Positions 1 to 10,814 of a DNA stretch of 64,000 nt are shown in pieces (the first letter of the stretch is position 1; each line of letters opens with the position of its first letter). Where the stretch lies: contig JAJZVW010000008.1 of assembly GCA_021847015.1 (NCBI GenBank), forward strand, positions 1 to 64,000. Reading direction: 5' to 3'. Both the position numbers and the translations under genes were made by a program. This stretch comes from Pseudomonadota bacterium. GTDB taxonomy: Bacteria; Pseudomonadota; Alphaproteobacteria; Rhodospirillales; Magnetospirillaceae. The notes under the pieces were generated by a model, which saw nothing but the letters and a program-made list of their open reading frames with translations, was not told the DNA's origin and searched no databases.

Positions 1-1191
<1,191 letters not shown>

Positions 1192-1222
1192 CGCGTCGTT
1201 CCCTCCCTGCGGGTAATGGCGC

Positions 1223-1256
1223 GGCGCCCGGGGAAGCCTCCGGGCGCCGTTGTCAT
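1223..1256 (+). terminator. Hairpin downstream of tuf
   Basis: A perfect 9-bp stem GGCGCCCGG / CCGGGCGCC (1223-1231 with 1240-1248) and an 8-nt loop are followed by GTTGTCATT. The T-rich tail is short, so this is a moderate Rho-independent terminator for tuf. It ends where the convergent small ORF stops and may serve both strands. Confidence 0.6.
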
Positions 1257-1537
1257 TACTGGGGGACGTGGCTGTGGTCGAGCCGTCCCTGGATGTCGTC
1301 AAGCCTGTCGAGGACGCAGAATACCACGCGAAAGGACACGTACAACAAGAATATGACATTGACCACGGGAATGAGACAGAGGATGGTCCAAACGGCACGG
1401 TTTTTGCCAAGGCGCGGGGCCAGGAAGAACACGCCGACGGCGTAGGGAACCAAGAAGATGACCATCAACACGAAGTCCAACAGAAGAAAGCCCATAGGAT
1501 TAGGCTGATTCACGAGCATGGGATTAGGCTGATACAT
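1256..1537 (-). CDS. Small membrane protein of unknown function
   Basis: This is a 93-residue ORF convergent with tuf. The N-terminus carries a short repeat, [12 protein letters not shown]. Two strongly hydrophobic segments follow, at about residues 18-42 and 50-72, joined by a short basic turn (RLGKNR), and the tail is acidic and polar. The arrangement resembles small two-helix inner-membrane proteins of the phospholipase-D-nuclease-N-terminal type, but the family is not certain. A purine-rich AGGGGGGA stretch lies just upstream of the ATG at 1537, which supports the start. It lies between tuf and the S10 operon on the opposite strand, so it is not part of the ribosomal transcription unit. 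Confidence 0.55.
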   Translation of the reverse strand: MYQPNPMLVNQPNPMGFLLLDFVLMVIFLVPYAVGVFFLAPRLGKNRAVWTILCLIPVVNVIFLLYVSFRVVFCVLDRLDDIQGRLDHSHVPQ

Positions 1538-1901
1538 ATGTCCCCCCTATTTCGAAAGGGCGAGTGACGCCCTCGGCACAACTCATAGCGTACGCTATCG
1601 GCAGAGGTATCGTCGATGGCCGTTCATTTGTTGGTATGCTCCCGCGGCGATGGCGCAGGAAAAGCCCCTTTCGTTCGTGCAATTGCCCTGCCGGGGACGC
1701 AAATTTGCTCCGCACCCGATTCCGGCACTTGCCAAGAAGGCCATGAGTTTGTATAAGCCTGTCCCTCGGCCTCGGCCTTTTCCGTAAGAGCGGCTCCCGA
1801 CATGGGGGCGGCTGACTGCGGGAGGTTCTTTGAACCGAACGAATTCACTCCGATCGGCGCTCCGATGAGGGGCGCCGATCCGATTTATCGGATGACGTGC
1901 A
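1538..1901 (+). promoter_or_regulatory. S10 operon leader region with alternative hairpins
   Basis: This 364-base gap has no convincing gene. Near its left end is a perfect 14-bp palindrome, ATAGCGTACGCTAT (1585-1598). Just before rpsJ, a 9-bp stem GATCGGCGC / GCGCCGATC (1852-1880) shares bases 1878-1880 with a second hairpin, ATCCGAT-TT-ATCGGAT (1878-1893), so the two cannot form together. No clear Shine-Dalgarno sequence lies in the 8 bases before the rpsJ ATG. In enterobacteria the S10 leader is the target of L4 feedback. A similar role here is inference from position and structure only. Confidence 0.45.
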
Positions 1902-2210
1902 ATGGAAAGCCAAAACATCCGTATCCGCCTCAAGGCGTTCGATCACCGGGTATTGGATCAGTCCACCCGCGAGATCGTGAACACCGCCAAGAGGACCGGT
2001 GCGCAGGTGCGCGGACCGATCCCGCTTCCCAGCCGGATCGAGAAATTTACTGTCAACCGTAGCCCGCACATCGACAAGAAGTCGCGTGAGCAGTTCGAGA
2101 TCCGCACGCACAAGCGGCTGCTGGACATCGTGGACCCCACGCCCCAGACCGTCGATGCGCTCATGAAGCTCGATCTCGCCGCCGGCGTCGACGTCGAGAT
2201 CAAGCTCTAA
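1902..2210 (+). CDS. rpsJ: 30S ribosomal protein S10
   Basis: S10 binds the head of the 30S subunit and, as NusE, takes part in antitermination. The 102-residue length is normal. The start [14 protein letters not shown] and the loop [19 protein letters not shown] are diagnostic. It is the first gene of the S10-spc series, with rplC 18 bases downstream. The ATG at 1902 is chosen by alignment to the family. No strong ribosome binding site precedes it, and two overlapping hairpins lie immediately upstream. Confidence 0.98.
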   Translation: MESQNIRIRLKAFDHRVLDQSTREIVNTAKRTGAQVRGPIPLPSRIEKFTVNRSPHIDKKSREQFEIRTHKRLLDIVDPTPQTVDALMKLDLAAGVDVEIKL

Positions 2211-2228
2211 ATCGAGGACTTTAAGACG

Positions 2229-2930
2229 ATGCGATCCGGTCTCATCGCCCAGAAGGTCGGCATGACGAGAATCTTCACCGAGGACGGCAGCCATCTGCCC
2301 GTCACCGTGCTGAAGGTTGACACCTGCCAGGTGGTCTCGACCCGCTCTGTGGACAAAGACGGCTACTGTGCCGTTCAGCTCGGCGCCGGCAAGGCGAAGG
2401 TTAAGAACGTGGGCAAGCCCATGCGCGGCCACTTCGCCAAGGCCAAGGTCGAGCCGAAGCAACAGCTCGCCGAGTTCCGCGTAACCCCCGAGAATCTGCT
2501 CGACATCGGGGTGGAACTCTCCGCTGCCCATTTCGTCGCCGGCCAGTTCGTGGACGTCACCGGTACCACCATCGGCAAGGGCTTCGCCGGTGTGATGAAG
2601 CGCCATAATTTCCGCGGCCTCGAAGCCACGCACGGCGTCTCCGTCTCGCACCGCTCGCACGGTTCCACCGGCCAGCGCCAGGACCCCGGCAAGGTGTTCA
2701 AGGGCAAGAAGATGGCCGGCCACATGGGCGACGTGCAGGTCACCACCCAGAACCTGACGGTGGTTTCCACCGATGCCGACCGCGGCCTCATCCTGGTGAA
2801 GGGCTCCGTGCCCGGCGCCGAGGGCGGGTGGGTGCTGATCCACGACGCGGTGAAGCGCAAGCTGCCCGAAGGCGTGCCGTTTCCGGCCGGCTTCAAGGCC
2901 GCCGCTTCCGCCGCCGAAGCCGGCGAGTAA
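2229..2930 (+). CDS. rplC: 50S ribosomal protein L3
   Basis: L3 is an early-assembly 23S rRNA binder that reaches towards the peptidyl-transferase centre. The protein has 233 residues, somewhat longer than the E. coli form because of a C-terminal tail ending [12 protein letters not shown]. It starts [15 protein letters not shown]. The [12 protein letters not shown] loop carries the conserved glutamine that PrmB methylates in enterobacteria. It lies between rpsJ (18-base gap) and rplD (12-base gap) in the same operon. Confidence 0.98.
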   Translation: MRSGLIAQKVGMTRIFTEDGSHLPVTVLKVDTCQVVSTRSVDKDGYCAVQLGAGKAKVKNVGKPMRGHFAKAKVEPKQQLAEFRVTPENLLDIGVELSAAHFVAGQFVDVTGTTIGKGFAGVMKRHNFRGLEATHGVSVSHRSHGSTGQRQDPGKVFKGKKMAGHMGDVQVTTQNLTVVSTDADRGLILVKGSVPGAEGGWVLIHDAVKRKLPEGVPFPAGFKAAASAAEAGE

Positions 2931-2942
2931 GGAGTCACGGCG

Positions 2943-3560
2943 ATGAAGACGACGATTATCAGCCTGGACAACACGGCGGTCGGCGAAATCGAACTGGCCG
3001 ATTCCGTGTTCGGCGTTCCGCTTCGCGTCGACCTCCTGCACCGCATGGTCGGCTATCAGCTGGCCAAGCGCCGGGCCGGCACGCACAAGGCCAAGGGCAT
3101 CTCGGACATCTCCGGCACCACCAAGAAGCCATACAAGCAGAAGGGCACCGGCAACGCCCGCCAGGGTTCCCTGCGCAGCCCGCAGTTCCGCGGCGGCGCG
3201 GTGATCTTCGGGCCGGTGGTGCGCAGCCACGCCCACGACATGCCGAAGAAGGTGCGCAAGCTGGCCCTCAAGGTGGCGCTGTCCGCCAAGGCCGCCGACG
3301 GCAAGCTGGTCGTTCTCGACCAGGCCAAGGCCACGACGCCGAAGACCAAGGAACTGGCCACCCGTCTCAAGGCGCTGGGCTGGGGCTCGGTCCTGGTGAT
3401 CGACGGCCAGGTCGACGACAACTTCGCCCTGGCGTCGCGCAACATGCCCTTCGTGGATGTGCTGCCGTCCGTTGGCGCCAACGTTTACGACATCCTGCGC
3501 CGCGACACCCTGGTTCTGACCAAGGACGCGGTCGAGGCCCTGGAGGCGCGGCTGAAATGA
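2943..3560 (+). CDS. rplD: 50S ribosomal protein L4
   Basis: L4 binds 23S rRNA near the exit tunnel. In E. coli it also represses the S10 operon at the leader. The 205-residue protein contains the family core [20 protein letters not shown] and, further on, [20 protein letters not shown], the region of the extended tunnel loop. Its stop codon is shared with the rplW start (ATGA), a sign of translational coupling. L4-mediated feedback in this organism is an inference from the E. coli model. Confidence 0.98.
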   Translation: MKTTIISLDNTAVGEIELADSVFGVPLRVDLLHRMVGYQLAKRRAGTHKAKGISDISGTTKKPYKQKGTGNARQGSLRSPQFRGGAVIFGPVVRSHAHDMPKKVRKLALKVALSAKAADGKLVVLDQAKATTPKTKELATRLKALGWGSVLVIDGQVDDNFALASRNMPFVDVLPSVGANVYDILRRDTLVLTKDAVEALEARLK

Positions 3561-3865
3561 ACAAGGTCAACGTCTCGAAGGAGCGGATGTACGACATCAT
3601 CCGCGCCCCCGTGATCACCGAGAAGGCGACCATGGGGTCGGAGCATAACCAAGTCACCTTCCGTGTGCCCCTGGACGCGTCAAAGCCCGAAATCAAGGCG
3701 GCGGTCGAAGGCGTGTTCGGGGTGAAGGTCAAGGCCGTCAACACCTCGATCCTCAAGGGCAAGGTGAAGCGGTTCAAGGGCCGCGTCGGCCAGCGCAGCG
3801 ACGTCAAGAAGGCGATCGTGACCCTGGCGGCCGGCAACTCCATCGACGTGACGACGGGAGTCTGA
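3557..3865 (+). CDS. rplW: 50S ribosomal protein L23
   Basis: L23 sits at the exit of the ribosomal tunnel and is the docking site for SRP, trigger factor and SecYEG. The ATG at 3557 overlaps the rplD stop by four bases (ATGA) and gives a 102-residue protein, close to the usual size. The open frame continues far upstream, but that part lies inside rplC and rplD in another frame and is not translated product. Family features are the [14 protein letters not shown] start and the basic [20 protein letters not shown] stretch. Confidence 0.97.
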   Translation: MNKVNVSKERMYDIIRAPVITEKATMGSEHNQVTFRVPLDASKPEIKAAVEGVFGVKVKAVNTSILKGKVKRFKGRVGQRSDVKKAIVTLAAGNSIDVTTGV

Positions 3866-3869
3866 CGCC

Positions 3870-4697
3870 ATGGCACTCAAGACATTCAAGCCGACCTCGC
3901 CGGGCCGCCGCCAACTCGTCATCGTCGACCGGACGGGGCTGTGGAAGGGCCAGCCGGAGAAGTCGCTGACCGAGGGGCTGCGGTCCCACGGCGGGCGCAA
4001 CAATAACGGCCGGATAACCGTTCGCTTCCGCGGCGGCGGGCACAAGCGGCGCTACCGTCTGATCGACTTCAAGCGCGACAAGTTCGATGTCGCGGGCACC
4101 GTGGAGCGGCTGGAATACGACCCCAACCGCACCGCGTTCATCGCCCTCGTCCGCTACGCGGATGGCGAGAAGCGCTACATCATCGCCCCGCAGCGGCTCA
4201 ACGCCGGCGACACGGTGGTGGCGGGCGATCGCGTGGACATCAAGCCGGGCAACGCCCTGCCGCTCAAGAACATCCCCGTGGGCACCATCGTCCACAACGT
4301 GGAGATGAAGGCGGGCAAGGGCGGCCAGATCGCCCGTTCGGCCGGCACGTACGTCCAACTGGTCGGCAAGGATCAGGGCTACGCCCAGCTCCGGCTGTCG
4401 TCCGGCGAACTGCGGATTGTCCGGGGCGAGTGCATGGCCACCATCGGCGCGGTCTCGAACCCGGACCAGCAGAACGTGTCGATCGGCAAGGCCGGCCGCA
4501 AGCGCTGGCTGGGCATGCGCCCGCATGTCCGCGGCGTTGCCATGAACCCGATCGACCACCCCCATGGTGGCGGTGAGGGACGCACTTCGGGCGGCCGGCA
4601 TCCGGTCACGCCGTGGGGCAAGCCGACCAAAGGCAAGAAGACGCGCAGCAACAAGAAGACGGACCGGCTCATCATGCGCCGCCGTCAAGCTCAGTAA
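3870..4697 (+). CDS. rplB: 50S ribosomal protein L2
   Basis: L2 is needed for subunit association and peptidyl-transferase activity. It has 275 residues, the normal length. The N-terminal [10 protein letters not shown], the central [18 protein letters not shown] and the highly conserved C-terminal [20 protein letters not shown] are all present, including the histidine of the HPHGGGEG segment long discussed for catalysis. It follows rplW by four bases and precedes rpsS by fifteen. Confidence 0.99.
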   Translation: MALKTFKPTSPGRRQLVIVDRTGLWKGQPEKSLTEGLRSHGGRNNNGRITVRFRGGGHKRRYRLIDFKRDKFDVAGTVERLEYDPNRTAFIALVRYADGEKRYIIAPQRLNAGDTVVAGDRVDIKPGNALPLKNIPVGTIVHNVEMKAGKGGQIARSAGTYVQLVGKDQGYAQLRLSSGELRIVRGECMATIGAVSNPDQQNVSIGKAGRKRWLGMRPHVRGVAMNPIDHPHGGGEGRTSGGRHPVTPWGKPTKGKKTRSNKKTDRLIMRRRQAQ

Positions 4698-4712
4698 TAG
4701 GGAGGGACGGGA

Positions 4713-4991
4713 ATGGCTCGTTCCGTTTGGAAGGGTCCGTTTATCGACGGGTATCTGCTGAAGAAGGCGGACAAGTCGCGCAGCAGCGGCCGTAACGAGG
4801 TCATCAAGATCTGGTCGCGCCGCTCCACCATTCTGCCGCAGTTCGTCGGGCTGACCTTCGGCGTCTACAACGGCCAGAAGTACATCCCGGTGCTCGTCAC
4901 CGAGAACATGGTCGGGCACAAGTTCGGCGAATTCTCGCCGACCCGGACCTATTACGGGCACGGCGTCGACAAGAAGGCGAAGAGGAAGTAG
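4713..4991 (+). CDS. rpsS: 30S ribosomal protein S19
   Basis: S19 binds the 30S head with S13 and contacts A-site tRNA. It has 92 residues and begins [20 protein letters not shown]. The conserved [16 protein letters not shown] and [17 protein letters not shown] segments follow. A GGAGGGACGGGA ribosome binding site precedes the ATG. Only two bases separate its stop from rplV, so the two are probably translationally coupled. Confidence 0.98.
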   Translation: MARSVWKGPFIDGYLLKKADKSRSSGRNEVIKIWSRRSTILPQFVGLTFGVYNGQKYIPVLVTENMVGHKFGEFSPTRTYYGHGVDKKAKRK

Positions 4992-4993
4992 CC

Positions 4994-5380
4994 ATGGGCA
5001 AGAAACCCGCAGAGCGCGCGCAGGCGGATAACGAGGCGAAGGCGTTCAACGCCTCCATCCGCACCAGCCCGCGCAAGCTGAACCTGGTCGCCGAAAGCAT
5101 CCGCGGTCTCAAGGCGGACGCCGCCGTCCATCAACTCGCCTTCTCGAAGCGCCGGGTCGCCAAGGAGGTGCAGAAGGTGCTTCAGTCGGCCATCGCCAAC
5201 GCCGAGAACAACCATCAGCTCGACGTCGATCGGCTCTATGTGGCCGAGGCCTACGTCGGCAAGGCGATGGTGATGAAGAGGTGGCGTGCCCGGGCCCGTG
5301 GCCGGGTGGGCCGTATCGAGAAACTGTTCTCGAACCTGACCGTGATCGTGCGCGAGCGCGAAGAAGCGACCGGGGAGTAA
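4994..5380 (+). CDS. rplV: 50S ribosomal protein L22
   Basis: L22 lines the narrow part of the exit tunnel with L4, and its hairpin affects macrolide response. The 128-residue protein has a slightly extended N-terminus ([17 protein letters not shown]). The family core is [19 protein letters not shown], and the tunnel hairpin includes [17 protein letters not shown]. It sits between rpsS (2-base gap) and rpsC (3-base gap). Confidence 0.98.
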   Translation: MGKKPAERAQADNEAKAFNASIRTSPRKLNLVAESIRGLKADAAVHQLAFSKRRVAKEVQKVLQSAIANAENNHQLDVDRLYVAEAYVGKAMVMKRWRARARGRVGRIEKLFSNLTVIVREREEATGE

Positions 5381-5383
5381 GCA

Positions 5384-6067
5384 ATGGGCCAGAAAGTCAA
5401 TCCGATCGGTCTTCGCGTCGGCATCAATCGCACCTGGGATTCGCGCTGGTTCGCGGACGAGGGGTACGCGAAGCTCCTGCACGAAGACCTCAAGCTGCGG
5501 AAGTATCTGCGTGAGAAGCTGGTTCAGGCCGGTGTCTCGCGCGTGGTGATCGAGCGCCCCGCCAAAAAGGCGCGCATCACCATCCACACCGCCCGTCCCG
5601 GCGTGGTGATCGGCAAGAAGGGCGCCGACATCGAGGTCCTCCGCAAGGAGCTCGCCAAGATGACCGGCGGCGAGGTGCACCTCAACATCGTCGAGATCCG
5701 CAAGCCGGAACTCGAGGCGCAGCTGGTGGCGGAATCCATCGCCCAGCAGCTGGAGCGCCGCGTCTCCTTCCGCCGCGCCATGAAGCGCGCGGTGCAGTCG
5801 GCGATGCGCTTGGGCGCCCTGGGCATCCGCATCAATTGCTCCGGCCGCCTCGGCGGCGCCGAGATCGCCCGCATGGAGTGGTACCGCGAGGGCCGCGTGC
5901 CGCTGCACACGCTCCGCGCCGACATCGACTACGGCATCGGCACGGCGAAGACCACCTACGGCACCTGCGGCATCAAGGTGTGGGTGTTCAAAGGCGAGAT
6001 CCTGGCGCACGACCCGATGGCCCAGGACAAGCGCGCGGCGGGTGAAACCGCCCCGGCCGGCCGCTGA
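5384..6067 (+). CDS. rpsC: 30S ribosomal protein S3
   Basis: S3 forms the mRNA entry site of the 30S subunit with S4 and S5 and has helicase-assisting lysines. It has 227 residues. The N-terminal [20 protein letters not shown] is diagnostic. The KH domain shows [20 protein letters not shown], and the C-terminal domain contains [20 protein letters not shown]. The acidic tail of the E. coli protein is replaced by a short GETAPAGR end. The gene follows rplV by three bases. Confidence 0.98.
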   Translation: MGQKVNPIGLRVGINRTWDSRWFADEGYAKLLHEDLKLRKYLREKLVQAGVSRVVIERPAKKARITIHTARPGVVIGKKGADIEVLRKELAKMTGGEVHLNIVEIRKPELEAQLVAESIAQQLERRVSFRRAMKRAVQSAMRLGALGIRINCSGRLGGAEIARMEWYREGRVPLHTLRADIDYGIGTAKTTYGTCGIKVWVFKGEILAHDPMAQDKRAAGETAPAGR

Positions 6068-6083
6068 GGAGAGGGGTTGAACG

Positions 6084-6500
6084 ATGCTTTCGCCCAAGCG
6101 CACCAAATATCGTAAGGCCCACAAGGGCCGCATCCACGGCGACGCCAAGGGCGGTTTCGCCCTCAATTTCGGCGCCTTCGGCCTGAAGGCGCTCGAGCCG
6201 GAGCGCGTCACCGCCCGCCAGATCGAAGCGGCCCGCCGCGCCCTGACCCGCCATCTGAAGCGTCAGGGCCGCGTGTGGATCCGTATTTTCCCGGACGTGC
6301 CGGTCTCGACCAAGCCCGCCGAAGTCCGCATGGGATCGGGCAAGGGCTCGCCGGAATACTGGGTCTGCCGCGTGAAGCCGGGCCGCGTCCTGTTCGAGGT
6401 CGACGGCGTGCCGGAGGATCTGGCCCGCCGCGGTTTCGAGCTGGCGGCGGCCAAGCTGCCGATCCGGACCAAGTTCATCAGCCGCATCGGGGAGGCTTGA
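6084..6500 (+). CDS. rplP: 50S ribosomal protein L16
   Basis: L16 organises the A-site side of the 50S subunit. It has 138 residues and starts [20 protein letters not shown]. It contains the conserved [18 protein letters not shown] loop, whose arginine is hydroxylated by YcfD in some bacteria. A GAGGAGAGGGG ribosome binding site precedes the ATG. The rpmC start lies only four bases past the stop. Confidence 0.98.
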   Translation: MLSPKRTKYRKAHKGRIHGDAKGGFALNFGAFGLKALEPERVTARQIEAARRALTRHLKRQGRVWIRIFPDVPVSTKPAEVRMGSGKGSPEYWVCRVKPGRVLFEVDGVPEDLARRGFELAAAKLPIRTKFISRIGEA

Positions 6501-6504
6501 CGCC

Positions 6505-6717
6505 ATGGCCACCAAGGTCAGCGATCTTCGCGCGAAAACCGACGATCAGCTCAAGGACCGCCTCCTGGAGCTGAAGAAGGAACAGTTCAATCTGCGTTTC
6601 CAGCGGGCCTCCGGGCAGTTGGAGAACACTGCCCGGGTGCGCACGGTGCGCCGCGAGATCGCGGCCATCAAGACCGTCCTGGGCCAGCGTACCCGCGTCG
6701 TTGCCGGCGCGGCCTGA
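6505..6717 (+). CDS. rpmC: 50S ribosomal protein L29
   Basis: L29 is a small two-helix protein next to the tunnel exit, beside L23, and contributes to trigger-factor docking. It has 70 residues and contains [20 protein letters not shown] and the signature [14 protein letters not shown]. It lies four bases after rplP and sixteen before rpsQ. Confidence 0.97.
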   Translation: MATKVSDLRAKTDDQLKDRLLELKKEQFNLRFQRASGQLENTARVRTVRREIAAIKTVLGQRTRVVAGAA

Positions 6718-6733
6718 GGGAAGGAACGAGGTA

Positions 6734-6973
6734 ATGCCCAAGCGCATTCTTCAGGGCGTGGTGGTCAGCGACAAGATGGATAAGACGGTTGTCGTGAGCG
6801 TCGAACGGCGCGTCATGCACCCGATCTACAAGAAGTTCATCCGTCGTTCGAAGAAGTATCACGCGCACGACGAAAACAACGCGTTCAAGGCCGGCGACAC
6901 TGTCCGCATCCGGGAGTGCCGTCCGATGTCGAAGACCAAGTGTTGGGAAGTGATCGTCGAGCCCCAGGCTTGA
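6734..6973 (+). CDS. rpsQ: 30S ribosomal protein S17
   Basis: S17 is an OB-fold protein that binds 16S rRNA early in assembly. The ATG at 6734 gives 79 residues starting [20 protein letters not shown], the usual length. A longer reading from 6701 would overlap rpmC and adds a non-homologous N-terminus, so it is rejected. GGAACGAGG precedes the chosen start. The conserved [19 protein letters not shown] segment is present. Confidence 0.97.
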   Translation: MPKRILQGVVVSDKMDKTVVVSVERRVMHPIYKKFIRRSKKYHAHDENNAFKAGDTVRIRECRPMSKTKCWEVIVEPQA

Positions 6974-7007
6974 CGGTGACCACCAACCCGAGAAGGAAAA
7001 AACTGCA

Positions 7008-7376
7008 ATGATCCAGATGCAAACCAACCTGGACGTCGCCGATAATTCGGGTGCCCGCCGGGTGCAGTGCATCAAGGTGTTGGGCGGTTCGCACCGCATG
7101 GTTGCCTCGGTCGGCGACGTCATCGTCGTTTCGGTCAAGGAGGCGATTCCGCGCGGCCGCGTGAAGAAGGGTGACGTCCACCGCGCCGTCATCGTTCGCA
7201 CCGCCAAGGAAATCCGGCGCCCAGACGGCACCGCGATCCGGTTCGACACCAATGCCGCCGTGCTCATCAACAAGCAGGGCGAGCCCATCGGCACCCGCAT
7301 TTTCGGCCCGGTGACCCGTGAGCTTCGCGCCAAGAAGTTCATGAAGATCATTTCGCTCGCACCGGAGGTGCTGTGA
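7008..7376 (+). CDS. rplN: 50S ribosomal protein L14
   Basis: L14 is a universal 50S protein at the inter-subunit interface and the docking site of the silencing factor RsfS. It has 122 residues and starts [20 protein letters not shown]. The [20 protein letters not shown] segment is typical. A 34-base gap separates it from rpsQ, with AGAAGGA before the ATG. Its stop codon overlaps the rplX start by one base. Confidence 0.98.
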   Translation: MIQMQTNLDVADNSGARRVQCIKVLGGSHRMVASVGDVIVVSVKEAIPRGRVKKGDVHRAVIVRTAKEIRRPDGTAIRFDTNAAVLINKQGEPIGTRIFGPVTRELRAKKFMKIISLAPEVL

Positions 7377-7696
7377 TGGCTTCCATGAACGTGAAGAAGG
7401 GCGACCGGGTGATCGTGATCGCCGGCAAGGACAAGGGCAAGAAGGGCGAGGTCATCGCCGCGATGCCCAAGGAGAGCCGTGTCGTCGTGCGTGGCGTCAA
7501 CGTGGTGAAGAAGCATCGCCGCCCCACCCCCAGCCATGCCGGCGGGATCGTGGAACAGGAGGCGCCGGTCCACGTGTCCAACGTGGCGCATCTTGATCCC
7601 AAGGACGACAAGCCGACCCGCATCGGCGTGAAGATTCTCGACGACGGTCGCAAGGTCCGGGTGGCCAGGCGGTCCGGCGAGGTCATCGACCGGTAA
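7376..7696 (+). CDS. rplX: 50S ribosomal protein L24
   Basis: L24 is an assembly-initiator protein near the tunnel exit, with a KOW fold. The ATG at 7376 is preferred over a GTG one codon upstream because GGAGG lies eight bases before it. This gives 106 residues. The KOW motif [20 protein letters not shown] is clear. The start overlaps the rplN stop by one base, which suggests coupled translation. Confidence 0.95.
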   Translation: MASMNVKKGDRVIVIAGKDKGKKGEVIAAMPKESRVVVRGVNVVKKHRRPTPSHAGGIVEQEAPVHVSNVAHLDPKDDKPTRIGVKILDDGRKVRVARRSGEVIDR

Positions 7697-7710
7697 GGGG
7701 GAGGACGACA

Positions 7711-8253
7711 ATGGCTGCACGTTTGCGTAAACACTACGAATCGGTCGTCCGGCCGGCCCTGCAAAGCGAGTTCAACTACACGAACCCGATGCAGGTGCCG
7801 AAGCTCGAGAAGATCGTCATCAACATGGGTGTCGGCGAAGCCGCCCAGGACGCCAAGAAGATCGAGTCGGCGGTCGCCGAACTGACGGCCATCGCCGGCC
7901 AGAAGCCGGTGGTGACCCGGGCCAAGACCTCCATCGCCTCGTTCAAGTTGCGCGAAGGCCAAGTGGTCGGTTGCAAGGTGACTCTGCGCGCGGACCGCAT
8001 GTATGAGTTTCTCGACAGGCTGGTGAACATTGCGCTGCCCCGGGTCCGCGACTTCCGCGGCATTCCGGGCAAGAGCTTCGATGGCCGCGGCAATTATTCG
8101 CTCGGTCTCAAGGAGCAGATCGTCTTCCCCGAGATCGACTACGACAAGGTCGACGCGATCCGGGGCATGGACATCATCTTCGTCACGACGGCGACGTCCG
8201 ACAAGGAGGCCAAGGCACTCCTCAAGGGCTTCCAGATGCCGTTCGCTGGCTGA
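7711..8253 (+). CDS. rplE: 50S ribosomal protein L5
   Basis: L5 binds 5S rRNA and contacts P-site tRNA and S13. It has 180 residues, the usual bacterial length. The conserved region [16 protein letters not shown] and the C-terminal [20 protein letters not shown] are present. The ATG follows GGGGGAGGAC. It is the first gene after rplX in the spc part of the cluster, followed by rpsN. Confidence 0.98.
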   Translation: MAARLRKHYESVVRPALQSEFNYTNPMQVPKLEKIVINMGVGEAAQDAKKIESAVAELTAIAGQKPVVTRAKTSIASFKLREGQVVGCKVTLRADRMYEFLDRLVNIALPRVRDFRGIPGKSFDGRGNYSLGLKEQIVFPEIDYDKVDAIRGMDIIFVTTATSDKEAKALLKGFQMPFAG

Positions 8254-8270
8254 GCAGGAGATTTTTCGCA

Positions 8271-8576
8271 ATGGCTAAGATCAGCTCCGTCGAGCGCAAC
8301 AAGAAGCGCGAGCGCATGGCCAAGCAGCAGGCGGGCAAGCGCGCGCGGCTGAAGACGATGCTCATGGACCGCAACGCTTCGGCCGAGGAACGCTTCGAGG
8401 CGGCCCTCAGGCTTGCCGACATGCCCCGCAACGGCTCCAAGGTTCGCGTGCGTCTGCGCTGCGAAATCACCGGGCGTTCGCGCGGCAACTACCGCAAGTT
8501 CAAGGTGTGCCGCAACAAGCTGCGGGAATTGGCCTCGCTGGGCCAGATCCCCGGCATGGTCAAGTCGAGCTGGTAA
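8271..8576 (+). CDS. rpsN: 30S ribosomal protein S14, zinc-independent form
   Basis: S14 completes the 30S head. At 101 residues this is the long form without the CxxC pairs of the short zinc-binding form. It has single cysteines in LRCEITGR and [10 protein letters not shown] that do not form a zinc site. The C-terminal [11 protein letters not shown] is diagnostic. It lies 17 bases after rplE, with GGAG in the gap. Confidence 0.97.
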   Translation: MAKISSVERNKKRERMAKQQAGKRARLKTMLMDRNASAEERFEAALRLADMPRNGSKVRVRLRCEITGRSRGNYRKFKVCRNKLRELASLGQIPGMVKSSW

Positions 8577-8589
8577 GGAGGAGAGAGAG

Positions 8590-8988
8590 ATGTCGCTCAC
8601 CGATCCGCTCGGCGATATGCTGGCCCGCATCCGCAACGGTCAGCGTGCCAACAAGGCGGCGATCACGTCGCCGGCCTCCAAGCTGCGCATGAACGTCCTC
8701 GACGTGCTCAAGCGCGAAGGCTATATCCGCGGCTACTCGCACGCCGAGCTGCGCCCGGGCGTCGCCGAGCTCACCATCGAGCTGAAGTACCACGAGGGCC
8801 GGCCGGTCATTTCGGAAATCCAGCGGGTGTCCAAGCCGGGCCGCCGCGTGTATTCCAGGATCACCGACCTTTCCCGCGTCGCCAATGGTCTGGGCATCGC
8901 CATCCTCTCGACGCCGCGCGGCGTCATGTCGGATGCCGAGGCACGCGTCCAGCACGTTGGCGGCGAAGTCCTCTGCGAAGTGTTCTAG
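8590..8988 (+). CDS. rpsH: 30S ribosomal protein S8
   Basis: S8 binds the 16S central domain and in E. coli represses the spc operon by binding its mRNA near rplE. The ATG at 8590 gives 132 residues starting [19 protein letters not shown], the family start. A reading that begins inside rpsN is not supported. AGGAGGAGAGAGAG directly precedes the ATG. The C-terminal [20 protein letters not shown] is typical. Confidence 0.97.
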   Translation: MSLTDPLGDMLARIRNGQRANKAAITSPASKLRMNVLDVLKREGYIRGYSHAELRPGVAELTIELKYHEGRPVISEIQRVSKPGRRVYSRITDLSRVANGLGIAILSTPRGVMSDAEARVQHVGGEVLCEVF

Positions 8989-9001
8989 GGAGGAACTCCA
9001 T

Positions 9002-9535
9002 ATGTCGCGAGTCGGCAAATATCCCGTGCCGGTGCCGTCTGGAGTTACCGTCCAGATCGCCGGCGGGGACATCACCGTCAAGGGCAAGAACGGCCAGTCC
9101 AGCATGGCGCTGGGTTCTGACGTCGAGGCCAGTGTCGAAGACAACAAGGTGTGGGTGAAGCCCGCATCCGAGACCAAGCGCGCCCGCATGATGTGGGGCA
9201 CGACGCGCGCCCTGATCAACAACATGGTCAAGGGGGTTTCGGAAGGTTTCACCGTCGACCTGGAGATCAACGGCGTCGGTTACCGCGCCGCGGTCCAGGG
9301 CAAGGCGCTCCAGCTCCAACTGGGCTTCTCGCACGACGTGAATTATCCGATCCCGGATGACATCACCATCAAGTGCGAAAAGCCCACCTCGATCTCCATC
9401 AGCGGCCGGGACAGGCAGCGGGTGGGACAGATCGCGGCCGAGATCCGCGCATTCCGCGGGCCGGAGCCGTACAAGGGCAAGGGTGTCAAGTACACGACCG
9501 AGACCATCCTCCGCAAGGAAGGCAAGAAGAAGTAA
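9002..9535 (+). CDS. rplF: 50S ribosomal protein L6
   Basis: L6 lies at the base of the factor-binding stalk and is needed late in 50S assembly. The ATG at 9002, after GGAGGAACTCCAT, gives 177 residues beginning [20 protein letters not shown]. The signature near the C-terminus, [17 protein letters not shown], is present. The gene lies between rpsH and rplR, with gaps of 13 and 11 bases. Confidence 0.97.
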   Translation: MSRVGKYPVPVPSGVTVQIAGGDITVKGKNGQSSMALGSDVEASVEDNKVWVKPASETKRARMMWGTTRALINNMVKGVSEGFTVDLEINGVGYRAAVQGKALQLQLGFSHDVNYPIPDDITIKCEKPTSISISGRDRQRVGQIAAEIRAFRGPEPYKGKGVKYTTETILRKEGKKK

Positions 9536-9546
9536 GGGGCACCGCC

Positions 9547-9909
9547 ATGATGACGCCGAAGGATCTTTTCGAGCGCCGCAAGCGGCGCACCCGTGCAAGC
9601 CTCGCCAAGAAGTCGGGAGGGCGTCCGCGCCTTTCGGTCTTCCGGTCAAGCAAGCACATCTATGTCCAGATCATCGACGACAAGCAGGGGCGCACGGTCG
9701 CCGCCGCGTCGTCCCTGGATGTGGACATGAAGGCCAACCTGAAGACTGGCGCCGACATCGCAGCCGCGACCGCAGTCGGCAAGCTGATCGCCGAGCGGGC
9801 CAAGGCGGCGGGCATCACCGAGGTGGTGTTCGATCGCGGCGGCTACATTTTTCACGGCCGCGTCAAGGCGCTGGCCGATGCGGCCCGCGAGGGCGGCCTG
9901 TCCTTCTAA
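9547..9909 (+). CDS. rplR: 50S ribosomal protein L18
   Basis: L18 carries 5S rRNA to the 50S subunit. The start is ATG-ATG at 9547; from the first ATG the protein has 120 residues. Features are the basic N-terminus [20 protein letters not shown], the [18 protein letters not shown] strand, and the end [20 protein letters not shown]. It follows rplF by 11 bases and precedes rpsE by 12. Confidence 0.97.
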   Translation: MMTPKDLFERRKRRTRASLAKKSGGRPRLSVFRSSKHIYVQIIDDKQGRTVAAASSLDVDMKANLKTGADIAAATAVGKLIAERAKAAGITEVVFDRGGYIFHGRVKALADAAREGGLSF

Positions 9910-9921
9910 GGAATACAGACA

Positions 9922-10560
9922 ATGGCACGTACTCCCAGTGATGCTTCCGAGCGCGGCCGGCGCGGCCGCGGTGGCGACGGCGAGGGTGGCGGCCGCGGCC
10001 GGGGCCGTGGCGGCCCGGAATCCGCGCGTCCCGAGCGCGAGGAATCCGAGTTCGTCGACAAGCTCGTCCACATCAACCGCGTCGCCAAGGTGGTGAAGGG
10101 CGGCCGGCGGTTCGCGTTCGCCGCCCTGGTCGTGGTCGGGGACGCCAAGGGGCGGGTCGGCTACGGCTCGGGCAAGGCCCGCGAGGTTCCCGAGGCCATC
10201 CGCAAGGCGACCGACCAGGCCAAGCGCAACATGATCAAGGTGGCGCTCCGCGAAGGCCGTACCCTGCACCATGACGTGTTCGGCCATTTCGGGTCCGGCC
10301 GCGTCGTTCTGCGGGCGGCTCCGGCCGGTACCGGCATCATCGCCGGCGGCCCGATGCGCGCGGTGTTCGAGACCATGGGCGTCCAGGACGTGGTGGCCAA
10401 GTGCCTTGGCACCTCGAACCCGCACAACATGGTCAAGGCGACCTTCGCCGCCCTGGTAAGCCTGGCGTCGCCGCGTTCGGTGGCGGCCAAGCGCGGCAAG
10501 AAGGTCGGTGAGCTGATCGGCCGGCGCGACGGCGCCGCGGCCGCAACCAGTGCCGCATGA
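9922..10560 (+). CDS. rpsE: 30S ribosomal protein S5 with Arg/Gly-rich N-terminal extension
   Basis: S5 is part of the mRNA entry site and the decoding-accuracy centre. It has 212 residues against about 167 in E. coli. The extra length is mostly an N-terminal low-complexity stretch of Arg and Gly (about residues 10-33), placed before the first conserved segment [20 protein letters not shown]. The double-stranded RNA-binding fold and the [19 protein letters not shown] loop are normal. The stop codon lies 14 bases before the preferred rpmD start. Confidence 0.97.
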   Translation: MARTPSDASERGRRGRGGDGEGGGRGRGRGGPESARPEREESEFVDKLVHINRVAKVVKGGRRFAFAALVVVGDAKGRVGYGSGKAREVPEAIRKATDQAKRNMIKVALREGRTLHHDVFGHFGSGRVVLRAAPAGTGIIAGGPMRAVFETMGVQDVVAKCLGTSNPHNMVKATFAALVSLASPRSVAAKRGKKVGELIGRRDGAAAATSAA

Positions 10561-10574
10561 CGGGGGACCTGGGC

Positions 10575-10760
10575 ATGGGCGACAAGAAGACCATCCGGGT
10601 CACCCAGGTGCACAGCCCCATCGGCCGCACCGGGGATCAACGCGCCACCCTGATCGGGCTTGGCCTCAACAAGATGCATCGCACCCGCGAGTTGGAGGAC
10701 ACTCCGGCGGTGCGCGGCATGATCAGCAAGGTCAAGCACCTGGTCCGGGTCGAGGACTGA
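10575..10760 (+). CDS. rpmD: 50S ribosomal protein L30
   Basis: L30 is a small 50S protein. The ATG at 10575 gives 61 residues starting [17 protein letters not shown], the usual length, with GGGGGA eight bases upstream. An ATG at 10557 overlaps the rpsE stop and would add six residues (TGDLGM in the extension), so a coupled longer start cannot be excluded. The [20 protein letters not shown] segment confirms the family. Confidence 0.93.
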   Translation: MGDKKTIRVTQVHSPIGRTGDQRATLIGLGLNKMHRTRELEDTPAVRGMISKVKHLVRVED

Positions 10761-10814
10761 CGGCGGCCGGTTCCCGGTCACCCCGGGAGCCCCGCGTCGA
10801 GAGGATTGAATGAC

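Noticed and set aside
1845..3236. A 463-codon frame opposite rpsJ-rplD
   Set aside because: It is antisense to four well-supported ribosomal protein genes and has no family features.
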